45,523 bases of DNA from an uncultured Gammaproteobacteria bacterium (GTDB taxonomy: Bacteria > Pseudomonadota > Gammaproteobacteria > DRJJ01): positions 1 to 45,523 of the forward strand of contig CAMYJU010000018.1 of assembly GCA_947258795.1 (NCBI GenBank), in the 5' to 3' direction. Every line of letters starts with the position of its first letter. Positions within the stretch are counted from its first letter, which is position 1. Below are positions 16,878 through 25,349 of this stretch, piece after piece. A program made the position numbers and the translations under genes. The notes beneath the pieces were generated by a model. The model saw nothing but the letters and a program-made list of their open reading frames with translations. It was not told where the DNA came from and ran no database searches.

Positions 16878-19256
16878 ATGAACAAGGTAATCAGGCTAGC
16901 AGCAGTATTTCTTTGTTTTATATTCACGACATTCACCACACTTACCCATGCAGCAGGAAAAGGCTGTATCGGCTGCCACAACGGCATTGAATCAATCCGC
17001 GAAGAGAGCAGTGGCATGATGGCCATCATTAAGGGCATGGGTGTTTCGCATGGTGATCCTGAGGGTTGTGTAATCTGCCATGGTGGCGACCCGAGTGCGA
17101 CCGATGCCAAGACTGCACATAAAGACTCACCCAAGTCGCTGAAAAAAGCCAAGGGACCGCAAACCTTCTACCCTGATCCCGGTGCAATGGATATCAATAA
17201 ATTCACCTGTGGCCAGAGCGCCTGTCACCAGGGTTATTCGGAACGTCTGGAAAAGTCCCTGATGAATACCGAGGCCGGTAAAATCCAGGGCAACCTGCAC
17301 ACCTGGGGCATCAAGGAAGTGCAGAACCACAAGGTGCCGTGGGGTAATTACGATGTCAAGGACGACGACGGACCGGTACCGGCCGTAGGCACCCCTGAAT
17401 ACAAGGCCTATATGAAAGACATGATCGCTGCCCACAAAGATCAGTTCCCGACCGAATTAACACAGATTCCCAACCCGTCGGTCGAGGAAATCGAAAAAGA
17501 TCCGAAACTCGCAGGCTTCACCTATCAACGCCAGGAGTGCCAGCGTTGCCACGTTACCGTCAAGGGACGTGAAAAACGCGGTGACTATCGTGGCCAGGGC
17601 TGCTCTTCCTGTCATATACCCTATGGCAATGAAGGCTACTATGAGGGCAAGGATCCGACCATCAATAAAAAGGAAAAGGGTCATATGCTGACCCACCAGA
17701 TACAGGCGACACGCAAATCCAAAGTGAGGCATGGGGACATCGTGTACTCCGGCATCCCGGTCGAAACCTGTAACTCCTGCCATAACCGCGGCAAGCGTAT
17801 TGGTGTGACCTACCAGGGACTGATGGAATTCCCGTATGGCTCACCATTCAACAAGGATGGTAAAAAACAGCCAAAACTGCATACCAAGCGTTACCTGTTT
17901 ATCTCTGATGATTTACATCATCAGATCAAGAGCCGGCCCGGGAACCCGGAAGGTGGCCTGTTGTGCCAGGACTGCCACACCTCGATCGACATGCATGGTG
18001 ACGGTAACATTCCGGGCACCACCCTGGCGCAGGTGGAAATCGAATGTCAGGATTGCCATGGCACGCCGGAGGAATTCCCGTGGGAACTGCCACTGGGTCA
18101 TGGTGAAGAATTTGCCAAACCGCTGAAAGGTAAGGCGCGTGGCCTGTCAAAAAGCCCGACACAGGAAACCGCCGCATTCGCGACCCTGTATGACAAGAAA
18201 GATGGTTATCTAAAGACCGCTCGTGGCAACCCGTTCGGTAACGTGGTCAAAACTGGGAAGAAGGTCGTTCTGCATTCGGCCACCGGTAATGACTTTGATG
18301 TCCCGTTACTCAAGCAATTAAAGCTGGACAACGCCTGGAAGAGCCCCGATGCGATGGTGGCGATGAGCCGCGTACAAAAACATGCCGACAGCCTCGAGTG
18401 TTACGCCTGTCATGCCTCATGGGTACCACAGTGTTATGGTTGTCATGTACAGGTTGATTATGGCAAGGACAAGGATGGCAAACCCCATCAGGCAACAGAC
18501 TGGGTTGCATCCGGCAGTAAACGTAATCCGGATGGCTCCACTGCTGAGTCTCCACTGGGCGTAAAAGGCATTCAGAGTCCAGGCAAGATACAGGAAACCC
18601 GTGCCTATTTACGCTGGGAAGAACCGGTACTGGGTATCAATGGTGAAGGTCGTGTCACACCGTTAATGCCGGGTTGTCAGATCGTTTACACGGTCAAGGC
18701 GCGCGATGGCCGCACCATTGCACTGGACCAGGTCGCCTTTTCCTACGATGAGCAGAAAGAACTGGGGCAGAAACGCACACCACTTGCAATTGATATGGCA
18801 CCGGTACAGCCACACTCTGCACAACGCAAGGCCAGGACCTGTGAATCCTGTCATAACAATCCGAAGGCAATGGGTTATGGTATTTCAGGCGGTGTATTCC
18901 AAACCCGCTACCCGGTCGATATCGTCGAAGACCTGATCGACCAGAAGACCGGCAAGGTCATACCCAAGAACTACCAGATCCAGATCCCAAAGATCGAGGC
19001 CCTGGATTTCGACTGGTCCACCATCATCAAGGATGGCCAACAGGTACAAACGGTTGGTACTCACTGGCCGTTATCACGCGCACTGCCAAAAGAAATGCGC
19101 GATGCGATGGACCGTACCGGACTGTGCATGGGTTGTCATCGTGAAATGACCAATGATCAGCTCTGGGCCAAGGTTTCGACCAAGGGACGTCTGAATGACG
19201 AGCAGCACATCGAACTGATGAACAAGATGCTCAGGGAATACAGCAAGAAAAAATAG
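16878..19256 (+). CDS. Periplasmic 12-heme c-type cytochrome
   Basis: 792 residues with a signal peptide cleaved near THA-AG. Eleven CXXCH haem motifs are visible, at about 30, 64, 221, 242, 298, 363, 390, 508, 519, 655 and 750. One CX4CH (CGQSACH, 111-117) brings the likely total to twelve. Haems 9 and 10 are only six residues apart (CYACHASWVPQCYGCH). A haem-free stretch (about 525-650) contains a beta-rich insert that could hold a catalytic or partner-binding site. It is probably a periplasmic electron carrier or reductase. I cannot assign it to OTR, NrfA or MtrA families by eye. It heads an operon with a TPR lipoprotein and an exported protein, and is divergent from a porin. AGGAG stands upstream of the ATG (ccaggagtcaataatATG). 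Confidence 0.9.
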   Translation: MNKVIRLAAVFLCFIFTTFTTLTHAAGKGCIGCHNGIESIREESSGMMAIIKGMGVSHGDPEGCVICHGGDPSATDAKTAHKDSPKSLKKAKGPQTFYPDPGAMDINKFTCGQSACHQGYSERLEKSLMNTEAGKIQGNLHTWGIKEVQNHKVPWGNYDVKDDDGPVPAVGTPEYKAYMKDMIAAHKDQFPTELTQIPNPSVEEIEKDPKLAGFTYQRQECQRCHVTVKGREKRGDYRGQGCSSCHIPYGNEGYYEGKDPTINKKEKGHMLTHQIQATRKSKVRHGDIVYSGIPVETCNSCHNRGKRIGVTYQGLMEFPYGSPFNKDGKKQPKLHTKRYLFISDDLHHQIKSRPGNPEGGLLCQDCHTSIDMHGDGNIPGTTLAQVEIECQDCHGTPEEFPWELPLGHGEEFAKPLKGKARGLSKSPTQETAAFATLYDKKDGYLKTARGNPFGNVVKTGKKVVLHSATGNDFDVPLLKQLKLDNAWKSPDAMVAMSRVQKHADSLECYACHASWVPQCYGCHVQVDYGKDKDGKPHQATDWVASGSKRNPDGSTAESPLGVKGIQSPGKIQETRAYLRWEEPVLGINGEGRVTPLMPGCQIVYTVKARDGRTIALDQVAFSYDEQKELGQKRTPLAIDMAPVQPHSAQRKARTCESCHNNPKAMGYGISGGVFQTRYPVDIVEDLIDQKTGKVIPKNYQIQIPKIEALDFDWSTIIKDGQQVQTVGTHWPLSRALPKEMRDAMDRTGLCMGCHREMTNDQLWAKVSTKGRLNDEQHIELMNKMLREYSKKK

Positions 19257-19261
19257 ACAGG

Positions 19262-20083
19262 GTGATCGCATTCAATAAAAAACACTCTGCAGGTATCAGA
19301 GCAGGACTTCCGGCAACATGGCTCATGGTGACGTTTATCACTATGAGCCTGTGTGGCTGCGAATCCGGTAAACAGGCCAGCAATGAGCAAAACCATGATA
19401 AGTTGGTTGTTCAGCCAGCCAAACCAGCTCCCGCAAGCAAGCGCATGGGCGCGCATAGTGGACAGGACCCACATGCGAAGCTGACACCGGACAAACACAT
19501 CCGGGTAGCACTGCAACACCAGGCCGAAGGCCGTTCAGAACTGGCCATGGATACCCTGCACCGTGCAATAGCACAGTATCCGGGTCAGGCCAGCCTGCAT
19601 GGCGTGCGTGGCAGTCTGTTACTTGAGCAGGGACACAGTGCCGCCGCCCTGGCCGATCTGAACCTGGCCGTGCAACTGGAACCTCATGATCCAGTGTATC
19701 TGACCAATCGTGCACAGGCCTATCGCAGCTTTGGTCGCACAGAAGACGCCATCAGTGATCTTGACAGCGCCATTGAGCTGGACAGTCACTTTATTGCTGC
19801 ACGTTTTAACAGGGGTTCACTTGCGTATAATGCAGGGAACTTTTCCCAGGCCCTGGCTGATTTTGATGTCTGTATCAACACAGAGCCAGACTACGCAGCA
19901 CCCTACTTCAACCGCGCTTCTGTTCATGAGTCGATGGGTAACCGTGCACAAGCCATAGCCGATCTCAAACAGTTTCTGGACATTGCCAATAACGATCAAT
20001 GGAAACAAGCGGCCCAGGCTCTCCTGAAAAAGTGGCAATCAACTAACAATCCCGGAATCGCGACAGAATCAGACTCATCATGA
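19262..20083 (+). CDS. TPR-repeat lipoprotein
   Basis: 273 residues with a GTG start 5 bp after the cytochrome stop. The basic N-region NKKHSAGIRAG and a hydrophobic stretch lead to the lipobox SLCGC (Cys33). After a Lys/Pro-rich linker come five or so TPR units (about 80-250): HQAEGRSELAMDTLHRAI, AALADLNLAVQLEP, AYRSFGRTEDAISDLDSAIELD and NRGSLAYNAGNFSQALADFD. Membrane-anchored TPR proteins act as assembly scaffolds. The position right behind the cytochrome suggests a role in its assembly or docking, which is inference. It overlaps the next gene by four bases. Confidence 0.83.
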   Translation: MIAFNKKHSAGIRAGLPATWLMVTFITMSLCGCESGKQASNEQNHDKLVVQPAKPAPASKRMGAHSGQDPHAKLTPDKHIRVALQHQAEGRSELAMDTLHRAIAQYPGQASLHGVRGSLLLEQGHSAAALADLNLAVQLEPHDPVYLTNRAQAYRSFGRTEDAISDLDSAIELDSHFIAARFNRGSLAYNAGNFSQALADFDVCINTEPDYAAPYFNRASVHESMGNRAQAIADLKQFLDIANNDQWKQAAQALLKKWQSTNNPGIATESDSS

Positions 20084-20688
20084 AATTAATCGCTATGCGG
20101 AATTGCCTGGTCATCGTCCTGTTACTGAGTAGTAGTGCGACGAGCCTGTACACACCTGGTTTAGCCCAGGCTAGCTCGTCATTGTTCCAGCAGTTGATCA
20201 ATGAATCAGGGTTGCGATTTTCGTCTCCCCCCGAGTTTACAGACATACAACCCGTCTCCAACCCGGTACTGCAATACGAGCATGCAATAAGACACACTAC
20301 CGGGGAAATCGAGGTCCGCTTTGTCATTCGCCCGATCGGACGAATTACTATCGACTACAATGATCCGCATAACGCCTCACCGGAACCCAATCACCTGTTC
20401 CCGTTGTTGTTTGAGTCACTTATCAATGAACTGTCAGATGGTGGAAATACACCGAACAAGGCATACCCCCAGGAACAGGCAAAAAAACTGTTTAATGCCA
20501 ACTGGGCCGCAGCATCGGTTTTCGATGTCAATCCGGATTTCTCCAGCGCCTACAGCCAGGGTCTGCTTATCGGGATTCACCGAGACGGGCAGGCAGACGC
20601 CTATACCATTTTTCTTTTTAATGACTATTCCAGGGCCAAGCCCTACATCAATAGCGCATTATCATCATTGTCATTTACATCTAGATGA
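20080..20688 (+). CDS. Exported protein of unknown function
   Basis: 202 residues. The N-terminus has a basic start and a hydrophobic core (NCLVIVLLLSSSATSLYTPG) ending at LAQA-SS, so it is a predicted periplasmic or secreted protein. The mature part is mixed alpha/beta (LQYEHAIRHTTGEIEVRFVIRP, AKKLFNANWAAASVFDVN) without a motif I recognise. It overlaps the TPR gene (ATGA) and closes the operon headed by the 12-heme cytochrome, so it is likely an accessory to that system. Confidence 0.75.
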   Translation: MKLIAMRNCLVIVLLLSSSATSLYTPGLAQASSSLFQQLINESGLRFSSPPEFTDIQPVSNPVLQYEHAIRHTTGEIEVRFVIRPIGRITIDYNDPHNASPEPNHLFPLLFESLINELSDGGNTPNKAYPQEQAKKLFNANWAAASVFDVNPDFSSAYSQGLLIGIHRDGQADAYTIFLFNDYSRAKPYINSALSSLSFTSR

Positions 20689-20747
20689 GATACGCAGACT
20701 GGCCCGACTCCATGCGCTTATCCTCCAGATCCGGTACTATGTATATA

Positions 20748-22355
20748 TTACAAAAGGGCTTTTTCAGTCTGGTCCGTGCCCTCGTCTTCCAGTCGATCTG
20801 ATAAATGATATTCCGAATCAAGCCTTGATTCAGCGGTCGGTATACGTAAGGTAAATTCCACACCCGTGGTATTCAGCGGTTTGAAACTGATCGTGGTGGT
20901 CGTCAACTTCATATCCACCTCCATCATCCAGGCCGGTCTGTCTTCGTGCTCTGGATCGAGCAGGTTGGATTTACCGCCCTGATCGAGTTCGTTGAATACA
21001 TGCGTGCTCTTGCCAATCTGATCCGAGACCTCTATGGATTTGATACGATCTTCAATAACGCAGATGGATTCATTGTCCAGTTCACCATCTTCCTTTTTAA
21101 CCTTGATCTTGCCCTGCTCATTGAGCCTCGTCTCGATGATCTCATTGACTACAGGCCTGGTTTCGCATTCCACCCTGATAATGTAGGTATTGGCGCCAGT
21201 ATGGATATTCTGATAATTGATCGTCCCTTCATAACCCTTGACGATTTCCTTCACAAAATACAGACCCAACCCCTTGCCCTGGTGACCCTTGCTGCGCTTG
21301 GTAGAATAGCCAAGCTGATAGATTTTATCCCTGGCCTCTCCCGGGATTTCCGGACCCGGGTTGAACACCCTGATCACCGCATCCCCTTCCTCCCTGGCAA
21401 GACTGATAGATAGACGCGCATATTTATTCGCATAGCCTCTTTTACCAGCATAGAACAAAGCATTATTAATCAGGTTCTCCATTACCAGCACAATATAGTT
21501 TTCGTTGCCTAGGAAACTACCGGGCTCTTCCAGTCTGATTCTGTATTGTTTATCGTCATACTGAACCGGCCCAGTTGTCTCCAGCGCCAGCTTTTCTCCC
21601 AGTTCTGCTGTTTCAATAAACACTGAAATCGCTTTTAAAACAGCATTACGTACAGGAAATATTGGTCTAAACGGTGGCGCCTCATGGTTATCCAGCACCT
21701 GCCTGTAGTAGATTTCTTCGCATTCATACAGCTTGTTCGCGATATACATGGCAATATTGTCAGTCGTTGACAGATCGAGCAGGTCCCACAGATACATCAT
21801 GCTATCCAGCGCATCCTGATACTGCTTTCTTAAATCGGGATCAATCTCCTGATCCAGCACGTCATTCAGTACCGACACTACCTTGTCATAGCTGATAATG
21901 CCGTTATGTCTGACCTCGGAAGCAATATTCTTGAAGTGCAGGAATTTTTCATCATACTCGATATTCTCCAGCAACTTCTCGCTGATAAACAGTTTCAGCT
22001 TGTCGGCATGGCCGGAATATTTATGCACCTTGTTCTGTAACGCATTTCTGCTTCTGAACAGCTCATCGATCTGTTCCTTCTGGTTTTTGATTCTTTCATT
22101 GTAGTCTCGGCCGGATTTCCGAAACCTGAAATAATCAAATGCATAGGCTGCAACCAGTAGAATAAAAACCAGTATCCTGACATTAATATCATTGAGGCTG
22201 TCGAGAAGGTTTTGATCGACATAGGCCAGCATCCAGGACTGATCCGGCACCAACAGAAACGCCAGCACCAGCAGGCTGAATACGATACCAATCCATGGAA
22301 ATTTCAGCACCAGGCCAGTCAATGCATGCCACCCTGGCCAACAGGCTTCCAGCAA
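20748..22355 (-). CDS. Membrane sensor histidine kinase
   Basis: Up to 535 residues. Two N-terminal helices (WIGIVFSLLVLAFLLV and ILVFILLVAAYAFDYF) enclose only about 25 periplasmic residues, so the signal is probably sensed in the membrane or cytoplasm. A coiled coil follows. SEVRHNGII is the likely phospho-acceptor region, unlike the common HE-x-x-x-P box. The ATPase domain is complete: N box ENLINNALFYAGK, G1 VFNPGPEIPGEA and G2 GKGLGLYFVKEI. A C-terminal segment of about 120 residues interrupts and follows the kinase fold. There is no ATG start: TTG 22355 (with AGGG upstream) overlaps the regulator gene by 37 bp, and GTG 22310 is the alternative. Confidence 0.88.
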   Translation of the reverse strand: MLEACWPGWHALTGLVLKFPWIGIVFSLLVLAFLLVPDQSWMLAYVDQNLLDSLNDINVRILVFILLVAAYAFDYFRFRKSGRDYNERIKNQKEQIDELFRSRNALQNKVHKYSGHADKLKLFISEKLLENIEYDEKFLHFKNIASEVRHNGIISYDKVVSVLNDVLDQEIDPDLRKQYQDALDSMMYLWDLLDLSTTDNIAMYIANKLYECEEIYYRQVLDNHEAPPFRPIFPVRNAVLKAISVFIETAELGEKLALETTGPVQYDDKQYRIRLEEPGSFLGNENYIVLVMENLINNALFYAGKRGYANKYARLSISLAREEGDAVIRVFNPGPEIPGEARDKIYQLGYSTKRSKGHQGKGLGLYFVKEIVKGYEGTINYQNIHTGANTYIIRVECETRPVVNEIIETRLNEQGKIKVKKEDGELDNESICVIEDRIKSIEVSDQIGKSTHVFNELDQGGKSNLLDPEHEDRPAWMMEVDMKLTTTTISFKPLNTTGVEFTLRIPTAESRLDSEYHLSDRLEDEGTDQTEKALL

Positions 22356-23131
22356 TATGAACCCTGTTCACCACAACTGATAATACCGACCCCCTGTTTA
22401 CTCAATTTCATAAAATCATCCTGCTTGCTGGCTGCCGACAAGGCCCTGCGCAAGGTCTTGATGTGCTGCCTGTATGTTGCGTAAGAATAGGTATCCGGAT
22501 CAAGCCCCATGTACTCGGCAACCTGCCAGGTCGAAACCGGCCTGGGTGAACGTTCGACCAGACATCTGAGTATCTTGCGTGGTGTAGGGGCAAGCGGTCG
22601 CTTTGGATTGTCCGGATTCATGACTTTTACACCTTTCCAGTATACCTCCCAGGTATCCAGGTCCATTCTCAGATCACCACTACCCAGTACATTCGCACCC
22701 CCTTCCTTAAAACCACCAGCGCCGATTGCATGCTGCCGTAACGCAGCACGAATACGCCAGCATAAAACCTGCTCAACGTTATTCTGGTGCTTGGCGATAA
22801 AGTCACTAACCATATGTTCGGTCAGGGCGTCACGCTCTATATCAGTTCCACTGTACTCCGAGAAAAATATAATCGGCAGACCTGGCCATTTTTTCAACAA
22901 GGAGCTGGATACTGAAAACCCGGCCTGGTCGTTACCGTTCATGCGCGCGTCCAGCAGGGCCAGGTCCGGTCCCTCATCCTTTTTCATTAGTGATATCTGT
23001 TGCCCGGCAGCCTCACTGGATTTGTAGATCAACAATTCATTCGGCTTGCCATCCAGGTCTGAGTCCTCAAGGATATCCCGGAACTTGTCTATCCAGTGAG
23101 ACTGGTCTTCGACCCAGATGATTTTCGCCAC
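22319..23131 (-). CDS. Response regulator with C-terminal winged-helix DNA-binding domain
   Basis: 270 residues. The receiver domain has acidic pair E8/D9 (IIWVEDQ), phospho-acceptor D61 (LALLDARMNG), S91 and K114 (FIAKH), so it is complete. Residues about 150-260 form an OmpR/PhoB-like winged helix (LAPTPRKILRCLVERSPRPVST, YRQHIKTLRRAL). The receiver is longer than usual because of loops around residues 25-35 and 50-56. It precedes and overlaps the kinase gene, forming a two-component pair convergent with the cytochrome operon. Confidence 0.9.
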   Translation of the reverse strand: MAKIIWVEDQSHWIDKFRDILEDSDLDGKPNELLIYKSSEAAGQQISLMKKDEGPDLALLDARMNGNDQAGFSVSSSLLKKWPGLPIIFFSEYSGTDIERDALTEHMVSDFIAKHQNNVEQVLCWRIRAALRQHAIGAGGFKEGGANVLGSGDLRMDLDTWEVYWKGVKVMNPDNPKRPLAPTPRKILRCLVERSPRPVSTWQVAEYMGLDPDTYSYATYRQHIKTLRRALSAASKQDDFMKLSKQGVGIISCGEQGSYCWKPVGQGGMH

Positions 23132-23186
23132 GTAAGTACCCGTGTATAAAAGTGCTTGCTCAAGCTTAAGCCAGAGCCAGGAAGAA

Positions 23187-23453
23187 TTATTGGTCTTTCA
23201 GCAACGGATGGTCATCCGGTAATTGCTTGACTATCCATAATGACAGCTTGTGTTTTATATGCGGCAAATCCTGCTGATCCTTGACCAGCGGCTGTATCAG
23301 TTTGTCATGAACCAGCAGTTTGTATATGTATTCTAATTTGTCTTTGGCGGAGTCGGTAGGTTCAAACTTTGCGACACCGCGCTTCTCCGCATAGATCATC
23401 CCTACCCTGATTGCCTCCTTGACCAGTTCCGCTTCATGCTTGTATTTTTTCAT
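23187..23453 (-). CDS. DUF5062-like small protein
   Basis: 88 residues, highly charged and helical: HEAELVKEAIRVGMIYAEKRG, DKLEYIYKLLVHDKLIQPLVKD and HKLSLWIVKQLPDDHPLL. The pattern matches my recollection of the DUF5062 family of marine gammaproteobacteria, whose function is not known. It is a cytoplasmic protein without cysteines or signal sequence. It lies 55 bp upstream of the response-regulator gene in the same direction, possibly in one transcript. Confidence 0.72.
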   Translation of the reverse strand: MKKYKHEAELVKEAIRVGMIYAEKRGVAKFEPTDSAKDKLEYIYKLLVHDKLIQPLVKDQQDLPHIKHKLSLWIVKQLPDDHPLLKDQ

Positions 23454-23475
23454 CCGGCTCCCAACTATTCACATA

Positions 23476-23829
23476 CTACATTAACACCAGGAACAGCCCT
23501 GCCGCAGCCGGTACCGCCTGCACCCAGATTATTTTACTGCTGACTGTCAATCCTCCGAAAACACCCGCCACGATAATACAAACGAGAAAAAAGCTGAGTA
23601 TAGCCTCTGCACTTGTTTCCGCGATCATCCCCCAGATCAGACCGGCAGCCAGAAAACCGTTATACAAACCCTGATTGGCAGCCAGGGTCCTGGACTCTAC
23701 AGCAAATGCCCGACTCAGACCAAAAACCTGTCTCCCGTAGGGTTTGTGCCACATAAACATTTCCAGGTACAGAAAATATAAATGCAAAACAATAACCAGA
23801 ATAATGATCGTATCCGTGACTATATCCAT
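23476..23829 (-). CDS. DUF1304 family membrane protein
   Basis: 117 residues from ATG 23829, preceded by GGGAGAGG; a longer frame to 23943 has no ribosome site and a polar head, so it is rejected. Four hydrophobic helices are visible (IIILVIVLHLYFLYLEMFMW, ANQGLYNGFLAAGLIWGM, ILSFFLVCIIVAGVFGGLTV and the C-terminal one), with the conserved WHKPYGRQVFGL and ANQGLYNGFLAAGL motifs of DUF1304. The role of the family is unknown. Confidence 0.85.
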   Translation of the reverse strand: MDIVTDTIIILVIVLHLYFLYLEMFMWHKPYGRQVFGLSRAFAVESRTLAANQGLYNGFLAAGLIWGMIAETSAEAILSFFLVCIIVAGVFGGLTVSSKIIWVQAVPAAAGLFLVLM

Positions 23830-24025
23830 ACCGCCTCTCCCTTGCCGCATTACACCTGGATGATAAGCTCCTGTTCCGGAATAAATTCCATCTGTATTCC
23901 CTGTTATTTCACTATAATAATCTAGCGTATCACTAACAACCATGTTTAATATATGGGATAGCTATTATTGTGAACCAGACAGCATTTACATATATTAGAC
24001 GGCTCAATCAAACTAAAAAAATATC

Positions 24026-25135
24026 ATGCACCCTGAATTTCAACTGGATAACAAGATTATTCATCTCAACCACGCCGCGGTCTCACCCTGGCCAGCACGA
24101 ACAGTCAGGGCCGTTAAGGACTTTGCCTCTGAAAATACCAGGACAGGTTCGCTTAACTACCTGCAATGGATTAAAACAGAGACACGTCTGCGTGATCGCA
24201 TGTGCCGTCTGATCAATGCCGAATCAACAGATGATATCGCGTTGCTAAAGAACACTTCGGAAGGCCTGTCCGTTGTCGCCTATGGCATAGACTGGCGCGC
24301 TGGTGACAATGTTGTTATTCCGGCCGGAGAATTCCCTTCCAACCGCATCGTTTGGGAATCACTGTCATCACTGGGTGTTGAAACCAGGCAAATCGATATT
24401 CATAGTTGCCCTGATCCCGAGACCGCCCTGATAAATGCCATGGATAAGCGTACACGCCTGTTATCTGTCAGTGCAGTCCAGTATGCCACCGGGCTACGTC
24501 TGTTACTGGATGTATTGGGTAATGCCTGTCGTAACAAGGATGTCCTGTTTTGTGTGGACGCCATCCAGCAGATAGGGGCACTGAAATTTGATACACAACA
24601 AGTAAACGCCGATTTCGTGATAGCCGATGCCCATAAATGGATGCTTGGACCAGAAGGTCTTGCCCTGTTCTACAGCAAACCCGAAGCCCGCGAGCGACTC
24701 AGCCTGTCGCAATATGGCTGGCATATGGTCGAGCAGGTCGGTGATTTTAACCAGACAGACTGGCAGCCTGCCCGTAGTGCCCGGCGGTTTGAATGCGGCA
24801 GCCCGAACATGCTGGGTATCTATGCAACCGAGGCAAGCCTGTCCTTGCTTGAGGAAGTCGGTATGGATACGGTCGAGCAGCAGATACTGGACAACAGCCG
24901 CTGGTTATGCGAACAAATACAAAGTGATTCCGGACTGGAACTGATCACCGATCCGCGTCAGGAAAGGCTATCTGGTATCGTCACCTTTAAACCTGTCGAT
25001 CAGGATATTGAAGCAATACATCACAAACTCAGTAATGCCGGCGTTATCTGCGTCCCACGCGGAGGTGGCATCCGCTTTTCACCTCATTTCTATACCGACC
25101 GGGCCCTGATCCAGCAGGCCCTGGACTATATATAA
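24026..25135 (+). CDS. Class V PLP-dependent aminotransferase / cysteine-desulfurase-like enzyme
   Basis: 369 residues. The PLP-binding lysine is K204 in VIADAHKWMLGPEGLALFY, preceded by the cofactor aspartate strand LFCVDAIQQIGAL. NHAAVSPWP near the N-terminus and GSPNMLGIYA in the C-terminal half are further class V landmarks. The mobile catalytic Cys loop of cysteine desulfurases is not evident, so the enzyme may act on another amino acid (kynureninase/isopenicillin-epimerase-like subgroup). It is a single gene; the promoter probably lies in the 196 bp shared with the divergent DUF1304 gene. Confidence 0.85.
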   Translation: MHPEFQLDNKIIHLNHAAVSPWPARTVRAVKDFASENTRTGSLNYLQWIKTETRLRDRMCRLINAESTDDIALLKNTSEGLSVVAYGIDWRAGDNVVIPAGEFPSNRIVWESLSSLGVETRQIDIHSCPDPETALINAMDKRTRLLSVSAVQYATGLRLLLDVLGNACRNKDVLFCVDAIQQIGALKFDTQQVNADFVIADAHKWMLGPEGLALFYSKPEARERLSLSQYGWHMVEQVGDFNQTDWQPARSARRFECGSPNMLGIYATEASLSLLEEVGMDTVEQQILDNSRWLCEQIQSDSGLELITDPRQERLSGIVTFKPVDQDIEAIHHKLSNAGVICVPRGGGIRFSPHFYTDRALIQQALDYI

Positions 25136-25182
25136 GTATGAATCAATAATAATAAACTACTTTAATATACTATTATAACTAA

Positions 25183-25210
25183 TTGTTTTTATGTTTTTTT
25201 ACTATATAGT
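25183..25210 (+). promoter_or_regulatory. Candidate promoter upstream of the YiiX-like/beta-oxidation genes
   Basis: TTGTTT (25183-25188), 16 bp, TATAGT (25205-25210) lie in an AT-rich 214-bp gap between the aminotransferase and the YiiX-like gene. A small hairpin GCCTGT/ACAGGC (25327-25344) stands just before the gene. The calls are moderate because the region is AT-rich throughout. Confidence 0.4.
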
Positions 25211-25349
25211 AACCTGTCCTTATATATTTTCCGGTGTTTTGGACAATACTTACCAGTATAAGAAGACATTTTACACGGATTGGTACTGACCCAAACACAG
25301 TAAGAAATGTCTAACTACACAGGCAGGCCTGTGGATATACAGGCGCAGT

